Notes: generated by a model from the letters alone, not told the origin. Numbered from the stretch's first letter, positions 9,145-19,849 are shown. The stretch: DNA of 64,000 bases from Guptibacillus spartinae (GCF_028610625.1 NZ_JAQQWU010000002.1:62001-126000); one strand, 5' to 3'. Translations and numbers: made by a program.

Positions 9145-10137
9145 TTACTCTCCGTATACATGCTTCATTGCATCTTCAGCAGGTGCATAATCTGCATTTT
9201 CTGCGTATTCTGTTGCTTCATCTACTTCTTTTTGAACACGTTCATGAATTTCTTTTTCAATTTCATCAGTCAGAACGCCAACTTCTTTTAAGTAAGCCGC
9301 AAATGTAATGATCGCATCCTTTTTCTTCGCTTCTTCTACTTCTTCACGTGTACGATAGGCGCGATCGTCGTCATCACTTGAGTGTGGTGTTAAACGATAG
9401 GATACTGTCTCGATTAATGTTGGCCCGTCTCCGCGACGCCCTCTTTCTACCGCTTCTTTTGCAGCTTCATAGACAGCAAGAGGGTCATTGCCATCAACCG
9501 TAACTCCCGGCATGCCATATCCAATCGCGCGATCAGACACTTTCTCACAAGCTAACTGCTTTGAAACTGGTACGGAAATGGCATACTTGTTATTTTCACA
9601 TACAAATAAGACCGGTAATTTATGCACACCTGCAAAGTTCGCTGCCTCATGAAAATCACCTTGATTGGAAGATCCTTCTCCGAATGAACAGAACGTGACA
9701 AGGTCCTTACCTTCCATGCGACCGGCTAGAGCAAAACCAACGGCATGAGGCACTTGCGTTGTTACAGGAGAGGAGCCGGTAATGATGTTATTCTTTTTCT
9801 GTCCGAAGTGACCCGGCATCTGGCGACCAGCTGAGTTTGGGTCTTCCGCTTTTGCAAAACCTGAGAGCATGAGATCTTTTGCTGTCATTCCAAATGAGAG
9901 GACTACTCCCATATCGCGATAATAAGGTGCAACGAAATCTTTTTCTGGATCCATTGCAAATGCAGATCCAACCTGAGCTGCTTCTTGACCCTGGCAAGAA
10001 ATAACGAACGGGATTTTTCCAGCGCGGTTCAGTAACCACATACGTTCATCGATCTTTCTAGCCATTAACATTGTTTCAAACATTTCAAGCACTCTTTCAT
10101 CAGAAAGTCCTAATGCTTCATGACGATTTTCAGCCAT
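9145..10137 (-). CDS. bkdAA: Branched-chain alpha-keto acid dehydrogenase E1 alpha
   Basis: The 330-residue E1 alpha subunit carries the thiamine-diphosphate motif from GEGSSNQGDFHEAANFA to the NNKYAISV segment (about residues 152-188) and the regulatory-type loop SYRLTPHSSDDD. It binds ThDP-Mg and starts oxidative decarboxylation. It lies between lpdV and bkdAB, with AAGGAGG upstream of the ATG. Confidence 0.93.
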   Translation of the reverse strand: MAENRHEALGLSDERVLEMFETMLMARKIDERMWLLNRAGKIPFVISCQGQEAAQVGSAFAMDPEKDFVAPYYRDMGVVLSFGMTAKDLMLSGFAKAEDPNSAGRQMPGHFGQKKNNIITGSSPVTTQVPHAVGFALAGRMEGKDLVTFCSFGEGSSNQGDFHEAANFAGVHKLPVLFVCENNKYAISVPVSKQLACEKVSDRAIGYGMPGVTVDGNDPLAVYEAAKEAVERGRRGDGPTLIETVSYRLTPHSSDDDDRAYRTREEVEEAKKKDAIITFAAYLKEVGVLTDEIEKEIHERVQKEVDEATEYAENADYAPAEDAMKHVYGE

Positions 10138-10167
10138 AATGTTTTACCTCCTTAAATAAACCTTTTA

Positions 10168-11589
10168 TTAAGAATGAATTGCTTTCCCATCCACTGCTAG
10201 TGCAGCTTCACCGATTGCCTCAGAAAGTGTAGGATGTGGGTGAATGGTATGGGCTACTTCCCACGAAGCTGCATCAAGGACTTTTGCTAAGCCTGCTTCA
10301 GAAATCATATCCGTTACATGAGGGCCAATCATATGTACACCTAAAAGATCCTCATTATCTGCATCAGCAACAATTTTGACAAACCCATCTGATTCACCAA
10401 ATACTAGCGCTTTTCCAATGGCTTTAAAAGGGAACTTACCAATCTTGACATGATGACCTTGCTCTTTCGCCTGTGCTTCTGTTAACCCTACGCTTGCCAT
10501 TTCTGGACTACTATAAATACAGCTAGAAACCTGAGTATAATCGATCGGTTCAGGGTCTTGATCAGCTAAGTGTTCTACTGCAGTAATCCCTTCATGTGAA
10601 GCAACGTGGGCAAGTTGCATACCACCGATTACATCACCAATCGCGTAAATATGAGATTCTTTCGTTTGATAATATTCATTGGTTTGAATAACGCCTTTAT
10701 CAACTTCAATTGTGGTGTTCTCAAGACCTATATTTTTCACATTTGCTTCTCGTCCTACTGACACAAGCATCTTATCCGCAGTAAACGTTTTGGTTTCTCC
10801 CTTATGATCCGCTTGAATGGATACACCAGAATCTTTAGATAAAGAATCGCCTATCACTTTTGCACCAGTGAACAGCTTAATGCCTTTTTTCTTCATAAGC
10901 TTGTGCGCTTCTTTAGAGATATCTTTATCTTCCGTTGGGACAATACGATCAGCATATTCGAGTACAGTTACCTCTACTCCAAAGTCAACAAGCATGGATG
11001 CCCACTCGATTCCAATAACGCCACCGCCAACAATGATAATGGAAGATGGGAGGCTTTCCATACGAAGAGCTTCATCCGATGTCATCACATACTCGCCATC
11101 TACCTCAAGTCCTGGAAGGGTACGAGGTTTTGAACCTGTTGCGATAATCACGTTTTTAGGAATCAACATTTCATTTTCTTCCCCATTATTCATCTCAACT
11201 GAAACCGTCCCAGGCATTGGTGAGAAGATCGATGGGCCAAGAATACGACCGAACCCTTCAAACACATCGATTTTTCCCTGTTTCATCAGGTGCTTCACAC
11301 CATTATGAAGCTGATCAACAATGCTCTGCTTTCGTTCCTGAACTTTTTTAAAATCCAATGCAATTTCTTTTGCCATAACACCAAATTTCTCACCATGCTT
11401 CGCAGTAGCATAAACTTCAGCACTGCGAAGCAATGCTTTACTAGGAATACAGCCACGATGCAAACAGGTACCACCAAGTTCTCGTTTTTCAACAATTGCC
11501 GTTTTTAGACCTAACTGGGAAGCACGAATGGCAGCTACATAGCCCCCCGTACCTCCACCCATTATGACAAGATCATATTCTTCAGCCAT
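10168..11589 (-). CDS. lpdV: Dihydrolipoamide dehydrogenase of the BKD complex (E3)
   Basis: The 473-residue flavoprotein has the FAD motif GGGTGGYVAA near residue 11, the redox-active disulfide GGTCLHRGCIPSK (Cys42 and Cys47), the NAD motif VGGGVIGIEWAS near 188, and the C-terminal HPHPTLSE active-site His-Glu. It reoxidises dihydrolipoyl-BkdB using NAD+. The operon context separates it from the pyruvate dehydrogenase paralogue. AAAGGAG precedes ATG 11589. Confidence 0.93.
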   Translation of the reverse strand: MAEEYDLVIMGGGTGGYVAAIRASQLGLKTAIVEKRELGGTCLHRGCIPSKALLRSAEVYATAKHGEKFGVMAKEIALDFKKVQERKQSIVDQLHNGVKHLMKQGKIDVFEGFGRILGPSIFSPMPGTVSVEMNNGEENEMLIPKNVIIATGSKPRTLPGLEVDGEYVMTSDEALRMESLPSSIIIVGGGVIGIEWASMLVDFGVEVTVLEYADRIVPTEDKDISKEAHKLMKKKGIKLFTGAKVIGDSLSKDSGVSIQADHKGETKTFTADKMLVSVGREANVKNIGLENTTIEVDKGVIQTNEYYQTKESHIYAIGDVIGGMQLAHVASHEGITAVEHLADQDPEPIDYTQVSSCIYSSPEMASVGLTEAQAKEQGHHVKIGKFPFKAIGKALVFGESDGFVKIVADADNEDLLGVHMIGPHVTDMISEAGLAKVLDAASWEVAHTIHPHPTLSEAIGEAALAVDGKAIHS

Positions 11590-11668
11590 TCAAATTCTCC
11601 TTTGTTGAACGTTTTATTCCATTTTCTTCTTAAACAAGATACAAACCGCACCAATTTTCACACAATCA

Positions 11669-12772
11669 CTATACGATCGATTCGATTGAAGTAACTGGGT
11701 AAACTTTCGCCTGTTCTTCTTCTCTTAACACTCGTAATCCACCTTCAGCAAGGGCCTGAAGCTCATTTTCACCTGGATGAACGAGTACATCAGCAATCCA
11801 TTTAATCTGATCAGTAATTTGAGATACAAATTGTTTTCCATAAGCAAGTCCTCCTGTTAAAACAATCGCATCCACTTCTCCTGCAAGAACAGCACTCGCC
11901 GCTCCGATCTCTTTAGCTACCTGATACGCCATGGCATCGAAGATCAGTTTCGCTTTCTCATCTCCATTATCAATTCGCTGTTCAACTTTCACGGCATCGT
12001 TTGTCCCAAGATATCCAACGTACCCTGCTTGTCCAACAAGCTTCTTCATGATCTCATCAGCGTAATACTCTCCGGAAAAACACATCGCGACAAGATCACC
12101 AACAGGAACCGTACCAGCCCGTTCTGGTGAGAATGGTCCCTCACCGTGCAACCCATTATTCACATCCACGACTTTTCCTTTACGATGGGCTCCAACGGTT
12201 ATCCCGCCACCCATATGAGTGACGATAAGGTTAAGGTCTTCATATTTACTGTTTAATTGAGAAGCTACTCGTCTTGCTACAGCTTTTTGATTTAATGCAT
12301 GGAAAATACTTTTGCGTTCAATTTCTGGCACTCCAGAAAGACGTGCTACATCTTGCAGTTCATCTACAACGACAGGGTCTACTATAAAGGAGGGAATATT
12401 GAGCTGTTCAGCAATTTCAAAAGCAATTATTCCTCCTAAATTGGAAGCGTGTTCACCTGAGAAACCATTACGTAGGTCTTCAAGCATACGTTCATTAACA
12501 GCATACGTACCACCTTCAATTGGACGTAATAACCCTCCACGACCTACGACAGCAGACAGTCTCGAAATATTAATATCTTCTTCATCTAAAGCTTCAAGAA
12601 TGGTGTTTTTCCTAAATTCATATTGATCAATGATGGATTTAAATTGATTAATTTCATCTGTGTCGTGCCGTAATGATTTCTCAAATACGGCACGTTCATT
12701 ATCAAATACTCCAATTTTCGTTGAGGTTGATCCCGGGTTGATTACCAGAAGTCGATATACTTTATCTGTCAC
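11669..12772 (-). CDS. buk: Butyrate kinase
   Basis: A 367-residue ASKHA-fold kinase of the acetate/butyrate kinase family: [12 protein letters not shown] near the start (phosphate/ATP loop), [20 protein letters not shown] and VLTGGLAYG. It phosphorylates butyrate and branched acids, or runs in reverse to make ATP from acyl phosphates delivered by Ptb. GTG 12772 follows GGAGGG at good spacing. Operon neighbours bcd and lpdV are as in B. subtilis. Confidence 0.92.
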   Translation of the reverse strand: MTDKVYRLLVINPGSTSTKIGVFDNERAVFEKSLRHDTDEINQFKSIIDQYEFRKNTILEALDEEDINISRLSAVVGRGGLLRPIEGGTYAVNERMLEDLRNGFSGEHASNLGGIIAFEIAEQLNIPSFIVDPVVVDELQDVARLSGVPEIERKSIFHALNQKAVARRVASQLNSKYEDLNLIVTHMGGGITVGAHRKGKVVDVNNGLHGEGPFSPERAGTVPVGDLVAMCFSGEYYADEIMKKLVGQAGYVGYLGTNDAVKVEQRIDNGDEKAKLIFDAMAYQVAKEIGAASAVLAGEVDAIVLTGGLAYGKQFVSQITDQIKWIADVLVHPGENELQALAEGGLRVLREEEQAKVYPVTSIESIV

Positions 12773-12786
12773 TCCAAACCCTCCGT

Positions 12787-13884
12787 TTATCTACGATGAC
12801 CTAAAATATTCTGAGAGTTCATCAAGAATTGACTCCTTGACTGCTTCATTTGCTCAATTCTTTCTTCAGCAAGACGGTCTGCTGCTGCATATGTTGGAAT
12901 GCCATCACGTTTTGAAATCTCAATGACCTTGGAAATCGTGTCATAGATTCCATCAACGCGTTTCATTGCACGATCGCGATTATAGCCATAAAGCTCGTCT
13001 GCAACGTTAATTACCCCACCTGCGTTAATAACATAGTCTGGCGCATAGACAATACCCATTTCGTGAATTTGATCACCGTGAGTTGTTTCACGCAGCTGAT
13101 TGTTTGCTGCACCCGCAATCACTTTAGCTTTAATTCTGTTGATTGTATCATCATTAATAATGGCTCCTAATGCACACGGTGCAAAAATATCGCAGTCAAC
13201 ATCATAAATGTCATCTGGATCCACAGCTTTTGCCCCGAAGTCTGTTACAGCACGATCAATTGATTCTTTGTTGATATCAGTAACAACTAGAGAAGCTCCT
13301 TCTTCATGAAGGTGTTTACAAAGGTTATATGCAACATTTCCAACACCCTGAACAGCTACTGTTTTACCTTGTAATGAATCAGTTCCAAATGCTTCTTTAG
13401 CTGCCGCTTTCATTCCTACATAAACTCCATAAGCAGTAACAGGAGAAGGATTGCCAGAAGAGCCAAATGCAGGTGAAATACCCGTTACATACTCAGTTTC
13501 TTCATGAATTGTATCCATGTCTTGGACAGTGGTACCTACATCTTCAGCCGTTATGTATCGACCGTTTAATCCTTGAATGTAACGTCCAAACGCTCGGAAC
13601 ATGGCTTCATTTTTATCTTTACGAGGGTCTCCAATAATAACCGTTTTTCCTCCCCCAAGATTTAAACCTGCTGCAGCATTTTTGTAAGTCATTCCTTTTG
13701 CTAGACGAAGGGCATCCTCAAATGCAGCTTCCTCAGAAGCGTATGTCCACATTCTAGTTCCACCAAGAGCTGGCCCAAGAGTTGTATCGTGAATGGCAAT
13801 AATTGCTTTTAACCCTGAAGCTTTATCCTGACAAACAACCACTTGTTCATAATCATATTTCTCCATATAAGTAAAAAGTTCCAT
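12787..13884 (-). CDS. bcd: Leucine dehydrogenase
   Basis: A 365-residue NAD-dependent amino acid dehydrogenase. The catalytic Lys motif [11 protein letters not shown] and GGTRMW lie in the N-terminal half, and the Rossmann motif [12 protein letters not shown] lies near residue 180. It reversibly deaminates leucine, valine and isoleucine to the 2-oxo acids that BKD uses. It lies 14 bp upstream of buk and about 30 bp downstream of ptb. Confidence 0.94.
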   Translation of the reverse strand: MELFTYMEKYDYEQVVVCQDKASGLKAIIAIHDTTLGPALGGTRMWTYASEEAAFEDALRLAKGMTYKNAAAGLNLGGGKTVIIGDPRKDKNEAMFRAFGRYIQGLNGRYITAEDVGTTVQDMDTIHEETEYVTGISPAFGSSGNPSPVTAYGVYVGMKAAAKEAFGTDSLQGKTVAVQGVGNVAYNLCKHLHEEGASLVVTDINKESIDRAVTDFGAKAVDPDDIYDVDCDIFAPCALGAIINDDTINRIKAKVIAGAANNQLRETTHGDQIHEMGIVYAPDYVINAGGVINVADELYGYNRDRAMKRVDGIYDTISKVIEISKRDGIPTYAAADRLAEERIEQMKQSRSQFLMNSQNILGHRR

Positions 13885-13914
13885 AAGTAATCTTCCTCTC
13901 TCTTATCTTCTTAA

Positions 13915-14811
13915 TTATTTAGCTGAACTTACTGCGAGCGCGATACTATATACTTTACTTTCTGAACTATCCGCTCGAGATGTTAAGACAATAGGTGCTT
14001 TAGCGCCTGCAATGACTCCTCCTACTTTTGCATGTGCAAAATAGACGAGTGATTTATAAAGTGCATTCCCAACTTCAATAGAAGGAACAAGAAGAATGTC
14101 TGCTTTTCCTGCTACTTCGCTTTGTATTCCTTTTTGTTCTGCTGCCTTTTCGGAAATAGCGTTATCCAATGCTAGTGGCCCATCAATGAAACAGTCAGAA
14201 ATCTGCCCCCTTTTATTCATCTGGGTCAGGGCTGCTGCATCAAGCGTTGCTTGCATAGCAGGGTTAACGACTTCGACCGCAGCCAATGGGACAACTTTAG
14301 GTAGCTCAACTCCAATGCTTCTCGCAATAGCGACTGCGTTCTTAACGATTTCACCCTTTTGCGTTAAATCCGGTTCAATATTCATGCCGGAGTCAGTTAC
14401 AAAAATTAGTCTCTCGTAGCCTTCGATATCAAAAGCAGCTACGTGAGAAAGGATTTTTCCTTTTCTCAAACCATATTCTTTATTCAATACTTCCTTTAAA
14501 ATCACCGAGGTGGAGACCATTCCTTTCATCAACACATCGGCCTCTCCATTTCTAACGGCTTTAACAGCCATTCTTGAAGCCTCTTGCTCTGATTGGGCGT
14601 CAACAATTTGAAGGGATGGTGACTCAATTAATCCCTCATCGGCTAACATTTGTTTCAATTCGTGCTTTTCACCGTAAAGGATGAAGGAAGCGAGCTGTAT
14701 CCTAATGGCTTTATGGACCGCTTCAATTACGCCTTTATCTGCTGCAGCAGCAAGGGCAACTGTTTTATTAGGCTGTTTGGATAGATCATTCACAAGTTGT
14801 TCTAGATTCAT
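13915..14811 (-). CDS. ptb: Phosphate butyryltransferase
   Basis: A 298-residue member of the phosphate acetyl/butyryltransferase family (DVLMKGMVSTSVILKEVLN, FVTDSGMNI, DGPLALDNAIS). It exchanges CoA for phosphate on butyryl- and branched acyl-CoAs, feeding Buk. It is the first gene of the bkd operon, with AAGGAGG upstream of the ATG and a sigma-54 promoter about 30 bp before that. Confidence 0.93.
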   Translation of the reverse strand: MNLEQLVNDLSKQPNKTVALAAAADKGVIEAVHKAIRIQLASFILYGEKHELKQMLADEGLIESPSLQIVDAQSEQEASRMAVKAVRNGEADVLMKGMVSTSVILKEVLNKEYGLRKGKILSHVAAFDIEGYERLIFVTDSGMNIEPDLTQKGEIVKNAVAIARSIGVELPKVVPLAAVEVVNPAMQATLDAAALTQMNKRGQISDCFIDGPLALDNAISEKAAEQKGIQSEVAGKADILLVPSIEVGNALYKSLVYFAHAKVGGVIAGAKAPIVLTSRADSSESKVYSIALAVSSAK

Positions 14812-14843
14812 CGGTGTCCTCCTTTTACGCCATCATACTATTA

Positions 14844-14860
14844 TGCAAGTTTCGTGCCAA
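14844..14860 (-). promoter_or_regulatory. Sigma-54 (SigL) promoter of the bkd operon
   Basis: The minus strand reads TTGGCACGAAACTTGCA, a perfect -24/-12 match (TTGGCAC-N5-TTGCA). It lies 33 nt upstream of the ptb start codon and directly downstream of the gene for the sigma-54 activator BkdR. Confidence 0.93.
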
Positions 14861-14902
14861 TTCTAACTTCTTAATGGAACTAGGTTCTAAGTCGAATCGA
14901 CT

Positions 14903-14936
14903 ATGCAATAAAATGCACATCATGCAATTTATTGCA
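14903..14936 (-). promoter_or_regulatory. Upstream activating sequence for BkdR (long palindrome)
   Basis: Two 15-bp arms (14903-14917 and 14922-14936) are inverted repeats matching at 14 of 15 positions, with a 4-bp centre. The site lies about 45-75 bp upstream of the sigma-54 promoter and overlaps the last codons of bkdR. Its position and symmetry fit an enhancer bound by the BkdR helix-turn-helix. Confidence 0.75.
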
Positions 14937-16995
14937 TGCTAGATTTTTCAATTCCGTGTTTCTCCATTTTATAATATAGATTACGTAGAGATACACCTAA
15001 CGCCCTTGCTGTCGCTGTTTTATTTCCTTCATAAACATCAAGTGTCTGACGAATTGTTTTCTTTTCAAATTCATCAACTAACTGAGATAGCATCTTATCA
15101 GGGGTTCGTTCAACCGACAGCAGTTCAGCATCCTTCTTTTCACTTAATAGCGAAGGAAGGTGGTGTAAATCGATCATCGTTTCTGAAACATCCATATGAA
15201 TCACAATTCTTCCCAAAACGTTTTCAAATTCCCTCACGTTACCTGGCCAGTCATAAGATGTTAAATAGTCCACAGCTGCTGGGGTTATCCCTCTTACATT
15301 TCTTCCATAATCTTGATTAATTTTTGTCAGTAAATGCTTCGCAAGTGCTCCAATATCCTCTTTCCGTTGTCTCAATGGAGCTATTTGAATAGGTAGCCGA
15401 TTTAATCGATAATATAAATCTTCCCTAAACGATCCATCGATTATTCTTTTTTCAAGTTTTGCATTCGTTGCTGCGATGACTCTTACATTAATTGAAATTG
15501 GTTTTGCACCACCTACTCGTACAATTTCTCGTTCCTGTAGTACGCGAAGGAGCTTTGCCTGCGTCCCTAACGAAACTTCCCCAATTTCATCTAGAAAAAT
15601 ACTCCCACCGTTCGCTTCCTCAAAAAGCCCTCGTTTACCACCTTGACGCGCACCTGAAAACGCTCCATCTTCATAACCAAAAAGTTCACTTTCAAATAGC
15701 GATTCGGAAATGGCAGCGCAATTCACTCTGACAAATTTGTTGTATTTTCGATCGCTTGCATTATGTATGGCGTGCGCAAATAATTCTTTCCCTGTACCCG
15801 ATTCCCCACGAAGAAGAACGGTCGCTGGGGTAGAGGCAGCTAATTTAGCTTGCTGAACTGAAAAAGTCATCTCATCTGATTTCCCTATTATATCTTCGAA
15901 GGAATACTTGGCTTCTAACGTTCTAATAATTTGCCTGGCTCGTTGTAATTGGTTATTCAAAGAGTGTAATTCTGAAATATCATGAATAACCCCTACACTT
16001 CCTTTCAAACGTCCATCAACAATCACAGGCGAAACATTCACAACGACCTCTCTCTTCTTTGGACCAACTTTCATCTGCACGCCGCGCACCGGCTTTCTCG
16101 TTCTAAGCACACGCATATGCATGCTTTCACCTTCAGAAATGTCTGTATTCGCCGGTTTGCCAATAACCTCATCACGGCTAAGACCCGTTAACCTTGTATA
16201 AGCTGGATTAATCATCAGCCCTTTACCGTTTTCATCTACAACTGAAATGGCTTCGTCGGATGATTGAATGATGGCTTCAAGCATTGATTGAACACTTTTT
16301 AAATTTGTTACCTCTTGTGCCATTTGCTCGATTGCCGTCATGTCTTTAAAAACCGCTAGCGCGCCAATTCGGCTTCCTTCATCATCAAACATTGGAATCC
16401 TTGTCGTGATGATTTTCTTTCCATTTGGAAGAAGCTGCTCTTGATTAATTTCAGCTTTACCTGAAGAAAGAACGCGAGGGAGCATACTAGAAGCCATCAG
16501 AGATCCAATTACTCTCCCATCAGCTTGCTTCTTGGTAATCCCAGTAATTTTCTCAGCACTGCGATTAAACAACGTCACTTCCTCATGGACATTAACTGCA
16601 ATCATTCCATCATGTGTCGAATCTAAAATGATTTCTTGTTGCTTCGATTGATGAAGTAATGTATCAATTAATACTTCTTTTTCTTCAATTAGCTTTAAAA
16701 CGATATTTGCTACTGATCCGGGAATCAAAACAGTATGCTTTTCTCGCTTATCTCTGATTTCCTCAAATACCGCTTCATCTCCCGTAGCTTCTACAATGAC
16801 ATCGATTTCAAAATGTTCTAATGCTACTTTCCAGTCTTCAAACACATCAATTCCACTTTTACGAGCCTTCAGAATACCAGGTGCGTCTTGGTTACAGTCC
16901 ACCATTGCGATAACTTCCATCATCTTAGTTTCCTGCAAAATCTCCAGAAGTGCCACTCCACCTTTTCCAGCACCTACAATCATACATGTTCGCAA
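14929..16995 (-). CDS. bkdR: Sigma-54-dependent activator of the bkd operon
   Basis: A 688-residue enhancer-binding protein. Residues 1-110 look like a Rossmann NAD-binding domain (GAGKGG at 8-13); two PAS domains follow (about 120-225 and 230-345). The AAA+ domain has Walker A GESGTGKE, loop GAFSGA (variant of GAFTGA) and Walker [13 protein letters not shown] Fis-type helix-turn-helix is at the C-terminus ([16 protein letters not shown]). It activates ptb-bkdB, encoded directly downstream. TTG 16995 has AGGTGAT upstream; ATG 16983 is the alternative. Confidence 0.9.
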   Translation of the reverse strand: MRTCMIVGAGKGGVALLEILQETKMMEVIAMVDCNQDAPGILKARKSGIDVFEDWKVALEHFEIDVIVEATGDEAVFEEIRDKREKHTVLIPGSVANIVLKLIEEKEVLIDTLLHQSKQQEIILDSTHDGMIAVNVHEEVTLFNRSAEKITGITKKQADGRVIGSLMASSMLPRVLSSGKAEINQEQLLPNGKKIITTRIPMFDDEGSRIGALAVFKDMTAIEQMAQEVTNLKSVQSMLEAIIQSSDEAISVVDENGKGLMINPAYTRLTGLSRDEVIGKPANTDISEGESMHMRVLRTRKPVRGVQMKVGPKKREVVVNVSPVIVDGRLKGSVGVIHDISELHSLNNQLQRARQIIRTLEAKYSFEDIIGKSDEMTFSVQQAKLAASTPATVLLRGESGTGKELFAHAIHNASDRKYNKFVRVNCAAISESLFESELFGYEDGAFSGARQGGKRGLFEEANGGSIFLDEIGEVSLGTQAKLLRVLQEREIVRVGGAKPISINVRVIAATNAKLEKRIIDGSFREDLYYRLNRLPIQIAPLRQRKEDIGALAKHLLTKINQDYGRNVRGITPAAVDYLTSYDWPGNVREFENVLGRIVIHMDVSETMIDLHHLPSLLSEKKDAELLSVERTPDKMLSQLVDEFEKKTIRQTLDVYEGNKTATARALGVSLRNLYYKMEKHGIEKSSMQ

Positions 16996-17039
16996 CTCTT
17001 CATCACCTGCACCCTATACATGCAATATATTTCATACTA

Positions 17040-17068
17040 ATCATACATGTATTTTTTATTTTTGACAA
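17040..17068 (-). promoter_or_regulatory. Predicted sigma-A promoter of bkdR
   Basis: TTGTCA (17063-17068) and TATGAT (17040-17045) on the minus strand are spaced by exactly 17 nt, 45 nt before the bkdR start. Confidence 0.6.
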
Positions 17069-17176
17069 ATCATGCACGGTTATCTTCGTTTTTTTGTTAG
17101 TTGCTGACATACATAGACACATCATCCAGACTTCGCTACAATAGCACTAGTGATGTGTAGAAGGGGTGCACCAGTA

Positions 17177-17416
17177 ATGAGGTTAATTGCTTTACTTATT
17201 GTCTTAATTCCTGGAATCATTGGTGTTATTGGTATTAAATTAATGAGAGATGTTCTTTTCGGCGTATTAAATCCACCGTTCACTTCTCTTGTTGTTCAAT
17301 TTATTCTCGGTCTCATTTTCCTTATCGCTGGTCTTTCCTTCGTTGGCGGGTTTATTTTTTATCGAGATCGCAAACGAAATAAAGTACAGCCAAGATTTTC
17401 TTCAAAAAAACAGTAA
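17177..17416 (+). CDS. yqzF: DUF2627 membrane protein (YqzF-like)
   Basis: A 79-residue protein with two predicted membrane helices (about residues 2-22 and 35-60) and a basic C-terminal tail. Size, topology and position between bkdR and spo0A match B. subtilis YqzF, of unknown function. I chose ATG 17177 because AAGGGGTG lies 8 nt upstream. It is the only plus-strand gene in this section and ends in its own hairpin. Confidence 0.75.
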   Translation: MRLIALLIVLIPGIIGVIGIKLMRDVLFGVLNPPFTSLVVQFILGLIFLIAGLSFVGGFIFYRDRKRNKVQPRFSSKKQ

Positions 17417-17432
17417 TGCAATCAAACAAAAA

Positions 17433-17466
17433 AACAAAGCCCCATTCAAAAGAAAGGGCTTTGTTT
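17433..17466. terminator. Terminator after yqzF
   Basis: A CAAAGCCC/GGGCTTTG stem followed by seven T on the plus strand. The A-run on the other side gives a T-run on the minus strand, so it may also end spo0A. Confidence 0.8.
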
Positions 17467-17505
17467 TTTTGTTGTATGATAATCTTTTTTTATTAAATGA
17501 AAAGC

Positions 17506-18309
17506 TTATCTGCTATGAGAATAATTATCCATGTTATGTTCAATCCGCAGTTTATCAGCGACCATCGCAATGAATTCACTATTGGTCGGCTTTGCTTTCG
17601 ACATGCTTACAGTATAACCAAATAAGTTCGAGATTGACTCTACATTCCCTCTACTCCAAGCAACTTCAATCGCATGACGAATTGCGCGTTCAACTCGAGA
17701 TGAAGTCGTATTAAACTTTTTCGCAATATCAGGATAAAGCACTTTTGTAATCGAACCTAATAATTCAATGTCATTATATACCATTGTAATGGCTTCTCTT
17801 AAGTACATATAACCTTTAATATGTGCCGGCACACCAATTTCATGAATAATACTCGTGATGCTTGCATCAAGGTTTCTTGGACGATTTTCTCGCTGTGGTC
17901 GTTTATATGATCCGCTATTTGTTTTAGTAAACGTCGTTTTCTTGCCACTAACCTGCCTCACGTGACTTGCTAAATTATCCATATCAAACGGCTTTAAAAT
18001 AAAGTAAGATGCTCCTAAATCAACAGCTTTCTTCGTAACATCTTCCTGACCAAATGCAGTGAGCATAATCACACTACACGTGTAATTCATTTCCCTTAGT
18101 CGTTCGAGAACTGCAAGACCATCCAGGTGTGGCATAATAATATCAAGCACTAGTACATCAGGCTCTTGATCTTCAAGCACTTCTAAGCATTCCTGTCCAT
18201 TGGATGCGGTTCCGACTACCTCCATATCCTCTTGTCGTGACATATATTCCTCAATCAAATTAACCAATTCGCGATTGTCATCAGCTAAACATACTTTTAT
18301 TTTTTGCAC
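17506..18309 (-). CDS. spo0A: Sporulation master response regulator Spo0A
   Basis: 267 residues: an N-terminal receiver domain with acidic pocket Asp10-Asp11, phosphoacceptor Asp56 (VLDIIMP), Thr in MLTAFG and Lys in ILKPFD; then the Spo0A DNA-binding domain with the family-specific recognition helix region ([20 protein letters not shown]). Phosphorylated via the phosphorelay, it binds 0A boxes and starts sporulation. GTG 18309 follows GGAGAG. Its upstream region contains a sigma-H-like promoter and a 0A box. Confidence 0.97.
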   Translation of the reverse strand: MQKIKVCLADDNRELVNLIEEYMSRQEDMEVVGTASNGQECLEVLEDQEPDVLVLDIIMPHLDGLAVLERLREMNYTCSVIMLTAFGQEDVTKKAVDLGASYFILKPFDMDNLASHVRQVSGKKTTFTKTNSGSYKRPQRENRPRNLDASITSIIHEIGVPAHIKGYMYLREAITMVYNDIELLGSITKVLYPDIAKKFNTTSSRVERAIRHAIEVAWSRGNVESISNLFGYTVSMSKAKPTNSEFIAMVADKLRIEHNMDNYSHSR

Positions 18310-18413
18310 GGCTCCGTCTCTCCTTCCACAAGTTTGGTTACCGTAGTAGTATAGAAATTCAACGGAAGTTATAAATTTCCTCTAAAATTTCTAAAAACAT
18401 TTAAAAACAATAT

Positions 18414-18442
18414 CAATTCTTCATCAATCTTTAATATCCTTC
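18414..18442 (-). promoter_or_regulatory. Predicted sigma-H promoter of spo0A
   Basis: GAAGGATAT (18434-18442) matches the sigma-H -35 element RNAGGAWWW, and GAAGAATTG (18414-18422) nearly matches the -10 RNNGAATWW, with an 11-nt gap. B. subtilis spo0A is also sigma-H dependent. Confidence 0.6.
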
Positions 18443-18486
18443 AATTTACTACACATAAATACAATTTCTGAATTGTCTTTCAATTT

Positions 18487-18493
18487 TGTCGAA
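18487..18493. promoter_or_regulatory. 0A box upstream of spo0A
   Basis: TGTCGAA on the plus strand is an exact core 0A box, about 45 bp upstream of the sigma-H -35 element and just downstream of a TATACT -10-like hexamer (minus strand, about 18507-18512). Autoregulation is inferred. Confidence 0.5.
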
Positions 18494-18535
18494 TTTTCTT
18501 CATCCAAAGTATACCATGGTTTGAAAACGAAAGAA

Positions 18536-18570
18536 AGCGAACATTGAGCTTTTTTAGCTCGCTGTTCGCT
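18536..18570 (-). terminator. Terminator of spoIVB
   Basis: AGCGAACA and GAGCT pair with AGCTC and TGTTCGCT across an A-rich loop, followed by T-rich sequence. It overlaps the spoIVB stop codon. Confidence 0.75.
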
Positions 18571-19849
18571 TCTCATTGCGACTCTCTTCATAAATATTGA
18601 TTCCGGCTTCTTCGAGCATCCATTCAATATGAACCCCATAGCCTGAAGTGGAATCATTAACAAACACATGAGTAACTGCTCCAATCACTTTCCCATCTTG
18701 AATAATCGGACTTCCACTCATTCCTTGAACAATTCCACCGGTTTCTTTTAATAACTGTGGATCCGTTACTTTAATAACCATTCCTTTTGTAGCAGGAAAC
18801 TTTTGAGGGATTGAACTGATTACTTCTACATCATATTCCTTTACCTCACTACCTTTTACTACCGTCAATATTTTTGCGGGTCCTTCTTTCACCTGATGAG
18901 AAAGCGCAATTGGCATTGGTTTGTCATACATGCCTTTTTTCACTTCCTTATTCATCTCACCAAAAATACCAAATGGGCTATTTCGCGTGATAGTACCAAG
19001 CTTTTGATCTGTTTTAGAAAACCTTGCTAACTTTTCACCAGGATGTCCATTACTTCCTTTTTCAATTGATGTAACAGAAGAAGGATATATCTCACCACGG
19101 TTAACGACAATTGGTTTCTTCGTATCCATATCAGAAATAACATGGCCTAGAGCACCATATTTTTTTGAATCTGGATGATAAAACGTTAACGTACCAACGC
19201 CTGCTGCAGAATCTCGGATATATAATCCAATTCGATAGGCTTCATTTTGTTTATCTTTAACCGGGACCAATTTCTTACTCAGTTCTTCATTTTCTCTCAC
19301 AATCGTTACTTCTAATGCGTTACCATTGTTTCCAGCTTTTTTAACAATCGAGCCAATATCACTCATTTTTTGTACAGCTTGACCATTTATCTTTGTGATA
19401 ATATCGCCTACTTGAATGTCTGCTATTTCTCCAGGTGACCGATCCCCCTGATTTGTATGAATCAAATGATGACCCACAACCAGAACACCACGCGTGTTTA
19501 GCTTAACACCTATTGATTGTCCGCCAGGGATCACTTTAAAGTCTGGAAGAACTTTTACATCAACTTTCTTGACTGGGATCTTTCCAATAGCTAAATCAAT
19601 GATATCTGAACCGCTTCTGTCGCCGTTAACTGCAATTTCTTTTCCTTGCAGATCTAAGCTTGCCACTTCAGTGGTTCCAAGTGTTGCAACGGCAGGAACA
19701 ACAGATGAAATTTTCGTTTGATCTCCTTCAAACATGATAATCTCATTTGGAATGGATAAAAATAATTGTACTGGTTTTGAAAAGCCGATTCCGATTAAAA
19801 ACCCAAGGAGAACTAAACCCAACAACTTACGAAACATCTCTATCTTCAA
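18554..19849 (-). CDS. spoIVB: SpoIVB serine peptidase
   Basis: About 431 residues: one N-terminal membrane helix, a PDZ domain (about residues 115-195) and the C-terminal peptidase domain with the catalytic Ser in [12 protein letters not shown]; a conserved His lies in GALGHVISD. Secreted from the forespore, it cleaves SpoIVFA to trigger pro-sigma-K processing. I prefer TTG 19849 (GAGGAG about 9 nt upstream) or ATG 19837; the frame stays open to 20017, but that extension has no hydrophobic signal and no family counterpart. It follows recN and precedes spo0A as in B. subtilis. Confidence 0.92.
   Translation of the reverse strand: MKIEMFRKLLGLVLLGFLIGIGFSKPVQLFLSIPNEIIMFEGDQTKISSVVPAVATLGTTEVASLDLQGKEIAVNGDRSGSDIIDLAIGKIPVKKVDVKVLPDFKVIPGGQSIGVKLNTRGVLVVGHHLIHTNQGDRSPGEIADIQVGDIITKINGQAVQKMSDIGSIVKKAGNNGNALEVTIVRENEELSKKLVPVKDKQNEAYRIGLYIRDSAAGVGTLTFYHPDSKKYGALGHVISDMDTKKPIVVNRGEIYPSSVTSIEKGSNGHPGEKLARFSKTDQKLGTITRNSPFGIFGEMNKEVKKGMYDKPMPIALSHQVKEGPAKILTVVKGSEVKEYDVEVISSIPQKFPATKGMVIKVTDPQLLKETGGIVQGMSGSPIIQDGKVIGAVTHVFVNDSTSGYGVHIEWMLEEAGINIYEESRNEKRTAS

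Noticed and set aside
10817-11308. 163-codon plus-strand ORF inside lpdV
   Set aside because: Antisense shadow of a well-conserved gene, with Ser/Pro/Thr-rich composition typical of reversed coding sequence.
16996-17176. Further gene between bkdR and yqzF
   Set aside because: Only short plus-strand frames antisense to the bkdR start exist; the bkdR promoter explains the region.
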